DNA from: Halorubrum sp. CSM-61
GTDB taxonomy: Archaea; Halobacteriota; Halobacteria; Halobacteriales; Haloferacaceae
DNA: 64,000 nucleotides
Direction of reading: 5' to 3'
Assembly (NCBI RefSeq): GCF_003781945.1
Contig: NZ_RJJW01000013.1
Span: 1 to 64,000, forward strand
Shown one piece after another: positions 55,746 to 63,424 of this stretch (positions are counted from its first letter, which is position 1; each line of letters opens with the position of its first letter). A model generated the notes under the pieces. The model did no database searches. It was not told where the DNA came from and was given only the letters and a program-made list of their open reading frames with translations. A program made the translations under genes and the position numbers.

Positions 55746-57611
55746 CTACTCGGCCTCTTCGTTGAGTTCGGTCTGCCAGTCGAGGTAGAACCCGTTCGTC
55801 TGAGTGGGCATCGTCGACGTGTCCGTGTTACGCGGTTCGAGCTGGAACATCCCGTACGGAACGGCGGGCCAGCTCCAGATCCACCCGAGGCTGTACATCT
55901 CCAGGTCGCCGTCCTCCCCGCGGCTCTGCAGGACGGAGAACTGCGCCGTCTCCAGCGACAGGTTGACGCCGGTCCCGGAGATCAGGTCGCGGACGAGCTC
56001 GCCGGCCGTCTGGAACACCTCGCTCTCGTAGGTGGTGAGCGTCATGTCGACCGGGTCGTCGGACGAGATGCCGGCCTCTTCGAGGGCCGACTGCGCGCCC
56101 TGCGGGTCGCTCTCGCCGCGGCTGTAGGGGTACTGGTCGAGGAAGTCGTTGTAACCGTCGTTGCCGGTCGGCCAGATCGCCGGGGGGAGGAAGCTGTATG
56201 CCGGCGTGCCGCGGCCGGCGAACACCTCTTGGACGATCTGCTCTTTGTTCATCACGTACGCGATCGCCTGCCGGACCGCGCGCTCCGTGTTCGCGACGTT
56301 GAACGCGAAGTAGAACGTGCTGATCTCGGAGACGCCGACGTAGTTGACCTCTTCGTCCAGCTCGCCCGCCGGACCGTACGTCCCGACCTGGCGGCCGCGG
56401 TCGTCGGCCTCGGCGTTGACGGCGCTCGCCTCGTACGCGAACGTCGGCATCTCGAAGATGTCGGCGTTCTGCTCGAGGGCGTAGGTCCACCGCGCCTGGC
56501 TGTCCTCGATGATCTCCCAGTGGACGGACTCGACGCTCGCGACCTCGCCGTAGTAGTCGTCGTTGCGGAGGACGGTGACGTCCTCGTCGACGTTGAACTC
56601 GCCGAGTTCGAACGGTCCGGTCCCGTTGGCGACCTCGGTCGAGAACTCCTGGTGGGTGACCTCGCCGTCGTACCCCTCGATGTCGCCGACGTACCCCTCG
56701 GGGAGGACCGCGAAGCTGGAGTACGCGATGACGTCGAGCACGTCGGGGTTCGGTCCGACGAGCTGGATCTCGATGGTGTAGTCGTCGACGACTTCGACCG
56801 CCAGCGAGTCGGGGACGACGTTTCCGTCGTCGTCCGTCTCGGCGTCGATGCCGAGTCCGACCGGCTGGTTGAGGGTGAAGCCGGCGCGCTCGGAGAACTC
56901 CGACTCGACGGTGCGGCGCCAGGAGTACTTCACGTCCTGGGCCGTCAGATCGGTGCCGTCGTGGAACTGGACGTCGTCGCGCAGCGTCAGCGTCCACGTG
57001 GTCCCGTCCTCGGAGACCTCGTACTCGTCTAAGAGCTGGTTTTCGATCTCCGGGACCCCGTTGGGGAACGCCGTGAGGTTCTCGTAGATCTGCGTGATGA
57101 CCCGAGAGGACTCCGTGTCCGTCGACATGATCGGGTCGAGTTCGTCGAACGTACTGGCGATGAGGTTGAGCTCGGAGTCGCCCTCGACGGTCGTCGTGTT
57201 GAGCTGCTGCCAGTGGGAACCGAGCGCACCGGTCAGCGGAACGTCGACGTAGTCGTACCAGAACCGCTCCGTGAGGCTGTGATACAGCGGGATGACAGCG
57301 GCGTCGTCGCGGACCGCCTCCTCCATCTCGATGTACGCCTCCTGTCGGAGTTCCTCGTCCTCCGGAAGTGGGTTGTTGACGGCGCGCTCCCAAGCGGTCT
57401 GCGCCTTGTCGGCGTTGGTGGGCCCGGAATCGTCCTCGCCGTCTTCACCGTCCGTCCCGTCTTCGCCGTCGGTGTCGTTACCGTCGCTACCGTCGGAGGG
57501 CTCCTGATCGGAACAGCCGGCGATGCTTACCGCCGCCCCGCCGCCGAGGAGGCCGAGTAGCCGTCGTCGCTTCGTGCTCTCAACTGCCTCTCCATTTGCT
57601 GGATCGGGCAT
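55746..57611 (-). CDS. dppA: Substrate-binding lipoprotein (SBP_bac_5), apparently circularly permuted
   Basis: The 621-residue extracellular binding protein has a Tat-like signal (RRRLLGLLGGGAAVSIAGC) with lipobox Cys33 and an acidic linker (34-65). Residues 66-142 (NADKAQTAWERAVNNP... AVIPLYHSLTERFWYDYVDVP... GSHWQQLNTT) look like the extreme C-terminus of ordinary members. From residue 143 (NLIASTFDELDPIMSTDTES) the normal N-lobe begins. The protein ends at FYLDWQTELNEEAE, where ordinary members would continue into the DKAQTAWE segment. It is therefore a probable natural circular permutation. It is the first gene of the transporter operon. Confidence 0.93.
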   Translation of the reverse strand: MPDPANGEAVESTKRRRLLGLLGGGAAVSIAGCSDQEPSDGSDGNDTDGEDGTDGEDGEDDSGPTNADKAQTAWERAVNNPLPEDEELRQEAYIEMEEAVRDDAAVIPLYHSLTERFWYDYVDVPLTGALGSHWQQLNTTTVEGDSELNLIASTFDELDPIMSTDTESSRVITQIYENLTAFPNGVPEIENQLLDEYEVSEDGTTWTLTLRDDVQFHDGTDLTAQDVKYSWRRTVESEFSERAGFTLNQPVGLGIDAETDDDGNVVPDSLAVEVVDDYTIEIQLVGPNPDVLDVIAYSSFAVLPEGYVGDIEGYDGEVTHQEFSTEVANGTGPFELGEFNVDEDVTVLRNDDYYGEVASVESVHWEIIEDSQARWTYALEQNADIFEMPTFAYEASAVNAEADDRGRQVGTYGPAGELDEEVNYVGVSEISTFYFAFNVANTERAVRQAIAYVMNKEQIVQEVFAGRGTPAYSFLPPAIWPTGNDGYNDFLDQYPYSRGESDPQGAQSALEEAGISSDDPVDMTLTTYESEVFQTAGELVRDLISGTGVNLSLETAQFSVLQSRGEDGDLEMYSLGWIWSWPAVPYGMFQLEPRNTDTSTMPTQTNGFYLDWQTELNEEAE

Positions 57612-57695
57612 GTAATACCGGTTTTGGTAGGTTATACTAAAGTCTTCCTCAAAGTTCCTTATAATCCCGGGAGGAATTGCAACTTGAGTAAACAG
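57612..57695 (-). promoter_or_regulatory. Promoter of the ABC transporter operon
   Basis: The minus strand has TTTAGTATAACCTACC (around 57630-57645), a good TATA-type box about 25-30 nt before the dppA ATG at 57611. A further AT-rich stretch, TTAATTAACTG, lies near 57700. Confidence 0.5.
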
Positions 57696-58073
57696 TTAAT
57701 TAGTTGTACCACTTCCGTCGGTACCCTCCGACTCACCCTCGACCGCGACCAACTCCATCAGGGGGTAGCCGTCGCGCATCGCCATCCGGGTGCGGACGGT
57801 CACGCCCTCGTAGGCGATCCGCATCTCGACGTCCATCAGCGAGCCCGTGAGCTCCGTGTAGCCGTTCTCGTGGTCGATCGCGTCCGCGACGCGGTCGTCG
57901 CGGATCTCGACGGTCACCGACTCGCAGAACGGCTGGTTCTCGATCGCCTCGGCCATCGCCGCCTCCAAGCTTCGGGCGCTCGCCGGGCTGACGGGCGTCC
58001 CCGCGAACTGGTGATACAGCGAGCCGAACTTGATCCCGGCCTCGAAACACGCCTGCTGGGCGTCGGTTGCCAT
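57696..58073 (-). CDS. mptD: Archaeal dihydroneopterin aldolase (MptD)
   Basis: The 125-residue enzyme begins MATDAQQACFEAGIKFGSLYHQFAGTPVSPASARSLEAAMAEAIENQPFCESVTVEI and continues DHENGYTELTGSLMDVEMRIAYEGVTVRTRM, matching the archaeal MptD family, which makes 6-hydroxymethyl-dihydropterin in tetrahydrofolate/methanopterin-type pathways. A longer open frame reaches into the next gene's antisense and is not used. Confidence 0.92.
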   Translation of the reverse strand: MATDAQQACFEAGIKFGSLYHQFAGTPVSPASARSLEAAMAEAIENQPFCESVTVEIRDDRVADAIDHENGYTELTGSLMDVEMRIAYEGVTVRTRMAMRDGYPLMELVAVEGESEGTDGSGTTN

Positions 58074-58199
58074 GAGCGGGACTCCGGCGGCGGCGGGGAA
58101 AGAACGTTCGGAGGGGAGCACCGAGGGAGACTGCGCCGCGCGCCGGCCGCGCCGCTCCCGAACGGAAGGCGTTAGGTCCGCCGGGCGGAAGCGGGTGGC

Positions 58200-59525
58200 A
58201 TGAACGCGCTTCGCGTGACGGACGGACGGGTGCTCCGGCCCGACGGCCGGGTGACCGAGTCGGACGTGCTGGTCGACCGCGACGCCGGGACGATCGTCGC
58301 GGTGGGGGAGGAGACGGGAGGCGATGAGACGATAAGCAGCGATCCGGCCGACGACGAGACCCTCGACGCCGACGGCGGGCTCGTGATCCCGGGGCTCGTC
58401 AACGCCCACACCCACGTCGCGATGACGCTCCTCCGCGGGTACGCCGACGACAAGCCGCTCGACCCGTGGCTGCGCGAGGACATCTGGCCGGCCGAGGCCG
58501 AGCTCACGCCGGACGACATCGAGGTAGGCGCCGAACTCGGCGTTCTGGAAATGATTCGATCCGGGACGACCGCCTTCGCGGACATGTACTTCGCCATGGA
58601 CCGCGTCGCGGACGTGGTGGATCGGGCGGGAGTGCGGGCGCGACTTGGCCACGGCGTCGTCACCGTTGGCAAAGACGACGCGGACGCGCGCGCCGACGTG
58701 GAGGAGAGCCTGGCGGTCGCCAAGGAACTGGACGGCGCCGCGAACGGTCGGATCCGGACCGCGTTCATGCCCCACTCGCTGACGACGGTGGGCGAGGAGT
58801 ACCTCCGCGAGGGCGTCGCCGAGGCCCGAGAGGCGGACGTTCCGGTCCACCTCCACGCCAACGAGACGACCGACGAGGTCGCCCCGATCGTCGACGAGCG
58901 CGGGGAGCGACCGATCGCGTACGCCGAGGATTTGGGGGCGCTCGGCCCGGACGACTTCTTCGCGCACGGCGTCCACCTCGACGGCTCGGAGATCGACCGG
59001 CTCGCCGACGCCGGGACCGCGATCGTCCACTGCCCGGCCTCGAACATGAAGCTCGCCAGCGGGATGGCCCCGGTCCAGCGCCTCCGCGAGGCGGGCGTGA
59101 CCGTCGCGCTCGGCACCGACGGAGCGGCCTCGAACAACGATCTGGACGTGTTCGACGAGATGCGCGACGCCGCCATGCTCGGGAAGCTCGCCGCGGACGA
59201 CGCGAGCGCGGTCCCCGCCGAAGCCGTCGTGGAGATGGCGACCGCCGGCGGGGCCGACGCCCTCGGCTTCCCCGGCGGCCGGATCGAGCCGGGCGCGGCC
59301 GCCGACTTCGCGGTCGTCGACCTCGACGCCCCCCACCTCACGCCGGTCCACGACCCCGTCTCGCACCTCGCGTACGCGGCGCGGGGGAGCGACGTGCGCC
59401 ACACGGTCTGTGACGGCGAGGTGCTGATGCGCGACCGCGAGGTTCTGACGCTCGACGTCGACGCGGTTCGAGAGCGGGCCGCGGACGCCGCGAGCGACCT
59501 CGTCGACCGGGTTACAGAGTCGTAA
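58200..59525 (+). CDS. Amidohydrolase: SAH/MTA/5'-deoxyadenosine-type deaminase
   Basis: The 441-residue enzyme of the cytosine-deaminase-like superfamily has metal ligands in NAHTHVAMTLLRGYADD, HLHANET (His and Glu), HGVHL, HCPASNMKLASG and LGTDGAASNNDLDVFDEM. The pattern DLDVFDEMRDAAML is typical of MtaD/DadD deaminases acting on S-adenosylhomocysteine, 5'-methylthioadenosine or 5'-deoxyadenosine. It complements AhcY encoded at 38854-40143. The in-frame stop is followed by copy D. Confidence 0.92.
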   Translation: MNALRVTDGRVLRPDGRVTESDVLVDRDAGTIVAVGEETGGDETISSDPADDETLDADGGLVIPGLVNAHTHVAMTLLRGYADDKPLDPWLREDIWPAEAELTPDDIEVGAELGVLEMIRSGTTAFADMYFAMDRVADVVDRAGVRARLGHGVVTVGKDDADARADVEESLAVAKELDGAANGRIRTAFMPHSLTTVGEEYLREGVAEAREADVPVHLHANETTDEVAPIVDERGERPIAYAEDLGALGPDDFFAHGVHLDGSEIDRLADAGTAIVHCPASNMKLASGMAPVQRLREAGVTVALGTDGAASNNDLDVFDEMRDAAMLGKLAADDASAVPAEAVVEMATAGGADALGFPGGRIEPGAAADFAVVDLDAPHLTPVHDPVSHLAYAARGSDVRHTVCDGEVLMRDREVLTLDVDAVRERAADAASDLVDRVTES

Positions 59526-59550
59526 TCGGCGTCTCAGGCGGTCCTGAGGG

Positions 59551-59977
59551 ATATCGGGAGTGGGTATTGCAGATCGGTGGCGGCGAGAGAGTATTAAAAC
59601 GACCGAGAGCGACGGCGACGATCGCTTATAAATGACGTGCGGTGGCGCGTGCCTCCGAGCGGCCGACAGGCCGCAAGGAGCACGCGCGAGGGAGCCCGCG
59701 GCCGCGGCGAGGCTGGGGAGGTGTGAGGCGCGGTTGCGGCGTTGTGCGGGTGGGATTCAAAGGGGCAGCCGTGAGGGCGGCGCAGGCGACGCGAGCACCA
59801 CAACGAGGGAGCAACGCGACCGAGTGAGGAGCGCGGCGAGCGTGCGCCGCCCTCACGGCTGGGGCTTTGCAGGTCTTCACCGCAATACCGTCGATCACTT
59901 ATAAACAGCCGCCAGCAACACCACTCGATCGCTTATAAACAACCGATCAACCAATGTGCTATACCCACTCCCGCTAT
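59551..59977. repeat. Imperfect 21-bp inverted repeats bracketing copy D
   Basis: Positions 59551-59571 (core CGGGAGTGGGTAT) and 59957-59977 (core ATACCCACTCCCG) are inverse complements at 19 of 21 positions. They enclose copy D completely, like terminal inverted repeats of a small non-autonomous element, although similar ends were not found around copies A and B. Confidence 0.6.
59620..59940 (+). ncRNA. Structured repeat, copy D (putative non-coding RNA, reference copy)
   Basis: On the plus strand it starts at a TATA box (CGCTTATAAATG). A long first hairpin pairs GCGCGTGC with GCACGCGC, with GCGGCC-GACA-GGCCGC at the tip. A palindrome CCGCGGCCGCGG (59696-59707) precedes GAGGCTGGGGAGG. Then comes GGGTGGGATTCAAAGGGGCAG, followed by a perfect 15-bp stem (59769-59783 with 59844-59858) and CGGCTGGGGCTTTGCAGGT. 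CAAAG-GGG-CAG opposite CTG-GGG-CTTTG extends the stem with a symmetric GGG/GGG internal loop. Confidence 0.75.
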
Positions 59978-60086
59978 TGATCATCGTTACGTTTGTACTG
60001 AGCGAATAAGTGTGAGAAATTATCGACTACTAAGGATTTCAACAAAGTCCGAGAGCCGGAAACGACCGAAAGCGAGTCGCCTGCGC

Positions 60087-61190
60087 TCAGAACTCGCGGA
60101 GCGCTTCGAGCACGTCGTGCGCGGAGCCGTCGTCGATGACCTCTCGGGCCGCGTCGAGGCCCGCCTCGATCGAGTCGACGTCTTCGCGGGCGTAGATGCG
60201 GAGCGCGGCGTTGACCGCGACCGCGTCGGCGAAGGGGCCGTCGCGCTCGCCGGTCAGCACCGCCTCGGTGATTTCGGCGGACTCGGCCGCGACGTCGTCG
60301 ACCGCGAGGTCCTCCTCCTCGAGGTCCATGCCGTACTCGGCGGTCTCGATCTCGAAGTCGGTGAAGGAGGCGGCCTCGGATCCCGCCGCGGCGCCGTCCG
60401 CGTCGCCCCCGTCCGCGTCCCACTCGGCGACCTTGGTGTAGCCGGGGCGCACGTCGTCGTACCCCTCCATCCCCTGGAACATCAGGACGCGGTCGAGGTC
60501 GTGGAACTCGCTCTCGACGAACGTGTCGACCACCTTCTTCGCGAACGCGAGGTGGTAGAAGGAGCCGAGGTGGACCGACGCCCCGGCGGGGTTCGCGAGC
60601 GTCTCGATCGTGTTGACGAACGTGCGGACGCCCATCTGGTCGCGGCGGTCGAACAGGTCGTCGATCGCGGGGTTGAACGCGGGCTGGTAGTAGAAGCCGA
60701 AGCCGGTCTCGTCGACCATGTCGGCGGAGTCGGCGGGCGTCAGCTCGGTGTGGACGCCCAGCTCATCGAGGACGTGCTTGTACGCGTCCTGCTTCTGCGT
60801 GGGGACCCGGTCGCCCGAGTGGACCACGACGGGGGTGCCCGCGGCGGCCGCGACGACGCCGGCCGCGACGCCGAGGATCGCGGTCCTGCCCTTCCCGTCG
60901 TAGTTGGCGCCGCAGTCGACGGGGTCGGCGTCGGGCTCGGCGTACTCGACGCGCTCGCACATGGCGTCGACGTACGCGCCGAGCTCCTCGGGCGTGTTCC
61001 GCTTCCAGCGGTTCGCGAGCCAGAACGCCCCGAGCGTGGTCGGGTCGGGCTCGTCCGCGAGGATGCGCTCGAACGCCTCGGTCGCCTGCGCGCGCGTGAG
61101 GTCGTCGGCCGACTTGTGGCCGGAGCCGCAGACCTCGGTCATCAGCCGTTTGAGGGGCCAGTCGCCGAACTCCTGGGTCGCCTGAGCCAT
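60087..61190 (-). CDS. Anthranilate phosphoribosyltransferase-like protein (TrpD2/YbiB-type)
   Basis: The 367-residue glycosyl transferase family 3 protein starts MAQATQEFGDWPLKRLMTEVCGSGHKSADDLTRAQATEAFERILADEPDPTTLGAFWLANRWKRNTPEELGAYVDAM, typical of the TrpD2 subgroup. The glycine-rich substrate loop is replaced by DCGANYDGKGRTAILGVAAGVVAAAAGTPVVVHSGDRVPTQ. TrpD2-like proteins often bind nucleic acids instead of making tryptophan. The region around 270-310 is acidic and low-complexity. The gene is followed by copy D. Confidence 0.87.
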   Translation of the reverse strand: MAQATQEFGDWPLKRLMTEVCGSGHKSADDLTRAQATEAFERILADEPDPTTLGAFWLANRWKRNTPEELGAYVDAMCERVEYAEPDADPVDCGANYDGKGRTAILGVAAGVVAAAAGTPVVVHSGDRVPTQKQDAYKHVLDELGVHTELTPADSADMVDETGFGFYYQPAFNPAIDDLFDRRDQMGVRTFVNTIETLANPAGASVHLGSFYHLAFAKKVVDTFVESEFHDLDRVLMFQGMEGYDDVRPGYTKVAEWDADGGDADGAAAGSEAASFTDFEIETAEYGMDLEEEDLAVDDVAAESAEITEAVLTGERDGPFADAVAVNAALRIYAREDVDSIEAGLDAAREVIDDGSAHDVLEALREF

Positions 61191-61254
61191 ACGCGTCGTT
61201 CGGGGCCTCCGGCGAAAAGTCCCTCGCTCGGCTCCCGACCGCTGGGAAGGGGAC

Positions 61255-61300
61255 GGACCGGACCGAACCGGATCGGGCCGGGCCGGACCGGGTGCGGGCG
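61255..61300. repeat. Short GC-rich tandem GGACCG-type repeats
   Basis: The stretch consists of variations on a GGACC/GGGCC 5-6-nt unit (GGACCGGACCGAACCGG, then GGGCCGGGCCGGACCGG). This is typical of slippage-prone DNA. It lies just upstream of the lipoprotein promoter. Confidence 0.5.
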
Positions 61301-61337
61301 CAGAAGATATTTATTCCGCCCCGCCGCGGGACGGATC

Positions 61338-61829
61338 GTGACCGATCGAGCCCCGAGCGCCCCGGGTCGAAGCCCTGCGGTCGAACGCCGATACCGAGCG
61401 ACGAGGCGGGCGGTCCTCGCCGGCTCCGCGCTCGCGGTCGGCGGCGTCTCCGGCTGTCTCGGCCGGGCGTCCCGCGACGATCTCCCGGCGGCGACCGTGT
61501 CGGCGCGGTCGACCGAGCGGGTCGACGACCCCGAACACGACGCGACCGTCGAGGTGGCCGATCGGACCGCGCGGATCGAGGGGCGGTTCGCCGCGCCGGT
61601 CGACTGCGTCGCCCTCGACGCGAGCGTGTTCACCTCGAGACCCGACGAGGGCGTCGCTCTCGTGGAGATCACGGCCGCGGAGACCGAAGCGGGCTGTGAC
61701 GGTCCCGCGGCCGTCGCGTACGAGGGCGAGATCGAGTTCGAGTTCGCGGTCCGCGATTTCACCCTGACACACTATCTCCGCGACGACGAGGACCAAGTTC
61801 ACGTGGCGCGCTACGAGCGAGGCGACTGA
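61338..61829 (+). CDS. Small predicted lipoprotein, haloarchaeal
   Basis: The 163-residue protein has an Arg-containing, Tat-like N-terminus (RYRATRRAVLAGSALAVGGVSGC) with lipobox Cys (LAVGGVSGC) and a secreted beta-rich domain (CVALDASVFTSRPDEGVALVEITAAETEAGCDGPAAVAYEGEIEFEFAVRDFTLTHYL). The start is GTG at 61338, about 27 nt after a TATA box GATATTTATTCC, which fits a leaderless transcript. Longer upstream frames are antisense of trpD2. Confidence 0.75.
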   Translation: MTDRAPSAPGRSPAVERRYRATRRAVLAGSALAVGGVSGCLGRASRDDLPAATVSARSTERVDDPEHDATVEVADRTARIEGRFAAPVDCVALDASVFTSRPDEGVALVEITAAETEAGCDGPAAVAYEGEIEFEFAVRDFTLTHYLRDDEDQVHVARYERGD

Positions 61830-61896
61830 CCGCCGTCCCCGTTCCCGGCGCGAGCGAGCGACGGACACCGGCGAGCCGGCGGCTCGCACCGGTTCT

Positions 61897-61920
61897 GTGT
61901 CACACGGTGACACACTATAA
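61897..61920 (+). promoter_or_regulatory. Inverted repeat abutting a TATA box
   Basis: A perfect 7-bp inverted repeat GTGTCAC-ACG-GTGACAC (61897-61913) is directly followed by ACTATAAC, a TATA-like box. This is the expected position for a regulator that acts at the BRE/TATA. A transcript starting about 25 nt further would precede the small gene at 62050 by about 110 nt. Confidence 0.5.
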
Positions 61921-62049
61921 CGGGACGAACGTCTTCTTTTATCGCAAGATACATCGTGTTCGTACAGATCTGAGTCCTTTACATTTTGTAACGCGCCTCT
62001 ATCAGCGTTAGAGTTATATGTTCGTCCACCTAGAGAACTGTTGTTCCCG

Positions 62050-62208
62050 ATGACGTCCAAATCCGTCGCCACCGCGCTCACGCTGTACCGCGCCCGCACG
62101 CTGACGCTCGAACAGGCCGCGACCGTCGGCGGCTGCTCGACGGCGCAGCTCGAGGAGAGCGCCCGCGCGTTCGCGCCGACGCCGAGCGAGGCTCCCGTCG
62201 ACGACTGA
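62050..62208 (+). CDS. Small haloarchaeal HTH-like protein
   Basis: The 52-residue protein MTSKSVATALTLYRARTLTLEQAATVGGCSTAQLEESARAF... resembles a conserved haloarchaeal small family with a short helix-turn-helix. A TATA-like GAGTTATATG about 33 nt upstream supports the ATG. It is probably a DNA-binding or accessory protein, like the N-terminal part of UPF0175-type proteins. Confidence 0.65.
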   Translation: MTSKSVATALTLYRARTLTLEQAATVGGCSTAQLEESARAFAPTPSEAPVDD

Positions 62209-62323
62209 CCGTTCCCGGCGACGACTCACCCCATCGCCCCCGCTGACGACCGATCGGTCCGGATCCCCGACCCGCCGGACCGTCTCCGAAACCGGTACGT
62301 AGGCGCGACCCCTAACCGGTGTA

Positions 62324-63382
62324 ATGAGTCTGGACGCCGACTGGCGGGCCGATCTCGACGCGGTCGACGCGGCCCTCATCGACGAGTACCAGAGCGGCTT
62401 CCCCGTCGAGCCGCGCCCCTTCGATCGGGTCGCCGGCGAAATCGCGGTCGAGACGGACGTCGACGTCGACGGCGAGGCGGTCCTCGACCGCGTCCGCGAC
62501 CTCCGAGAGCGCGGCGTGTTCCGGCGGTTCGGGGCGGTGCTCAACCCCCCGGTCATCGGCTCCTCGACGCTCGCGGCGGTGCGCGCGCCCGAGGACCGGT
62601 TCGACGAGATCGCCGGGGTCATCAACGGCTACCGGCAGGTGAATCACAACTACCGCCGCGACCACGAGTGGAACCAGTGGTTCGTCGTCACGGCGGGCTC
62701 GCGGGAGACGCGCGACGCGATCCTCGCCGAGATCGAGGAGCGGACGGGCTGCGAGGTGCTGAACCTTCCGATGCTCACGGACTACTACATCGACCTGGAG
62801 TTCCCCGTCGTCAACGGCGACCGTTTTGCGCGAGAATCACTGGAAGAGACCGCGGTCTCCGCCACCCGCATCTCCGAGAGCGCCCGCGGCGATCTCACGC
62901 CCCTCGAAGGCGACCTCCTCTTAGCGATCCAGGACGGCTTCCCGCTGTCTCCGACACCCTACGCCGACGTGGCGAGCGAGATCGACGCCTCCCGCGAAGA
63001 CGTGCTCGCGGCGGTCGAGCGCCTGCTCGCCGACGGCTGCATCAAGCGGATCGGCTGCGTCGTCAACCACGTCGTCACCGGCTTTACGAACAACTGCATG
63101 GTGGTCTGGGACGTGCCCGACGACGAGCTGGACGAGCGCGGCGAGGCGGTCGGGAGCCTCCCGTACGTCACGCTGTGTTACCACCGGCCGCGCCGGAGCG
63201 AGCAGGGCTGGGAGTACAACCTGTTCACGATGATCCACGGGCGCGAGGCCGAGGCCGTCGACGCGAAGATCGACGAGCTGGCGGCCGATCACCTCCCCTT
63301 CTCTCACGAGCGGCTCTACTCGACGGAGACGCTGAAACAGACCGGCGCGCGGTACGAGGATCTGGTCGCGGACGGGGAGTAG
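62324..63382 (+). CDS. Siroheme decarboxylase, fused AhbA-AhbB type
   Basis: The 352-residue protein has two tandem Lrp/AsnC-like modules: residues 15-165 (LIDEYQSGFPVEPRPFDRVA... VFRRFGAVLNPPVIG... VNHNYRRDHEWNQWFVVTAG) and 190-350 (LLLAIQDGFPLSPTPYADVASEI... CIKRIGCVVNHVVTGFTNNCMVVWDVPDDELDERGEAVGSLPYVTLCYHRPRRSEQGWEYNLFTMIHG). This pair is typical of AhbA/AhbB, which decarboxylate siroheme to didecarboxysiroheme in alternative haem synthesis; here both are in one polypeptide. Confidence 0.9.
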   Translation: MSLDADWRADLDAVDAALIDEYQSGFPVEPRPFDRVAGEIAVETDVDVDGEAVLDRVRDLRERGVFRRFGAVLNPPVIGSSTLAAVRAPEDRFDEIAGVINGYRQVNHNYRRDHEWNQWFVVTAGSRETRDAILAEIEERTGCEVLNLPMLTDYYIDLEFPVVNGDRFARESLEETAVSATRISESARGDLTPLEGDLLLAIQDGFPLSPTPYADVASEIDASREDVLAAVERLLADGCIKRIGCVVNHVVTGFTNNCMVVWDVPDDELDERGEAVGSLPYVTLCYHRPRRSEQGWEYNLFTMIHGREAEAVDAKIDELAADHLPFSHERLYSTETLKQTGARYEDLVADGE

Positions 63383-63424
63383 AAGAGAAAGGGGAGGAAG
63401 AGGGGAACGGAAACGGAACTCGTC

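Larger units (their letters stand above)
59526..60086. other. Gene-free stretch holding repeat copy D
   Basis: A 561-nt region with no credible protein gene. It contains structured repeat copy D flanked by imperfect inverted repeats, plus two more TTATAAAC boxes after it. Confidence 0.7.

Noticed and set aside
58172-59404. Long minus-strand frames opposite the deaminase gene, continuous with mptD
   Set aside because: mptD starts at 58073 with a family-typical N-terminus; the rest is the opposite strand of a well-supported amidohydrolase.
60012-61337. Long plus-strand frame in front of the lipoprotein
   Set aside because: It is opposite the trpD2-like gene; only the part from GTG 61338, with its TATA box, signal and lipobox, is protein-like.
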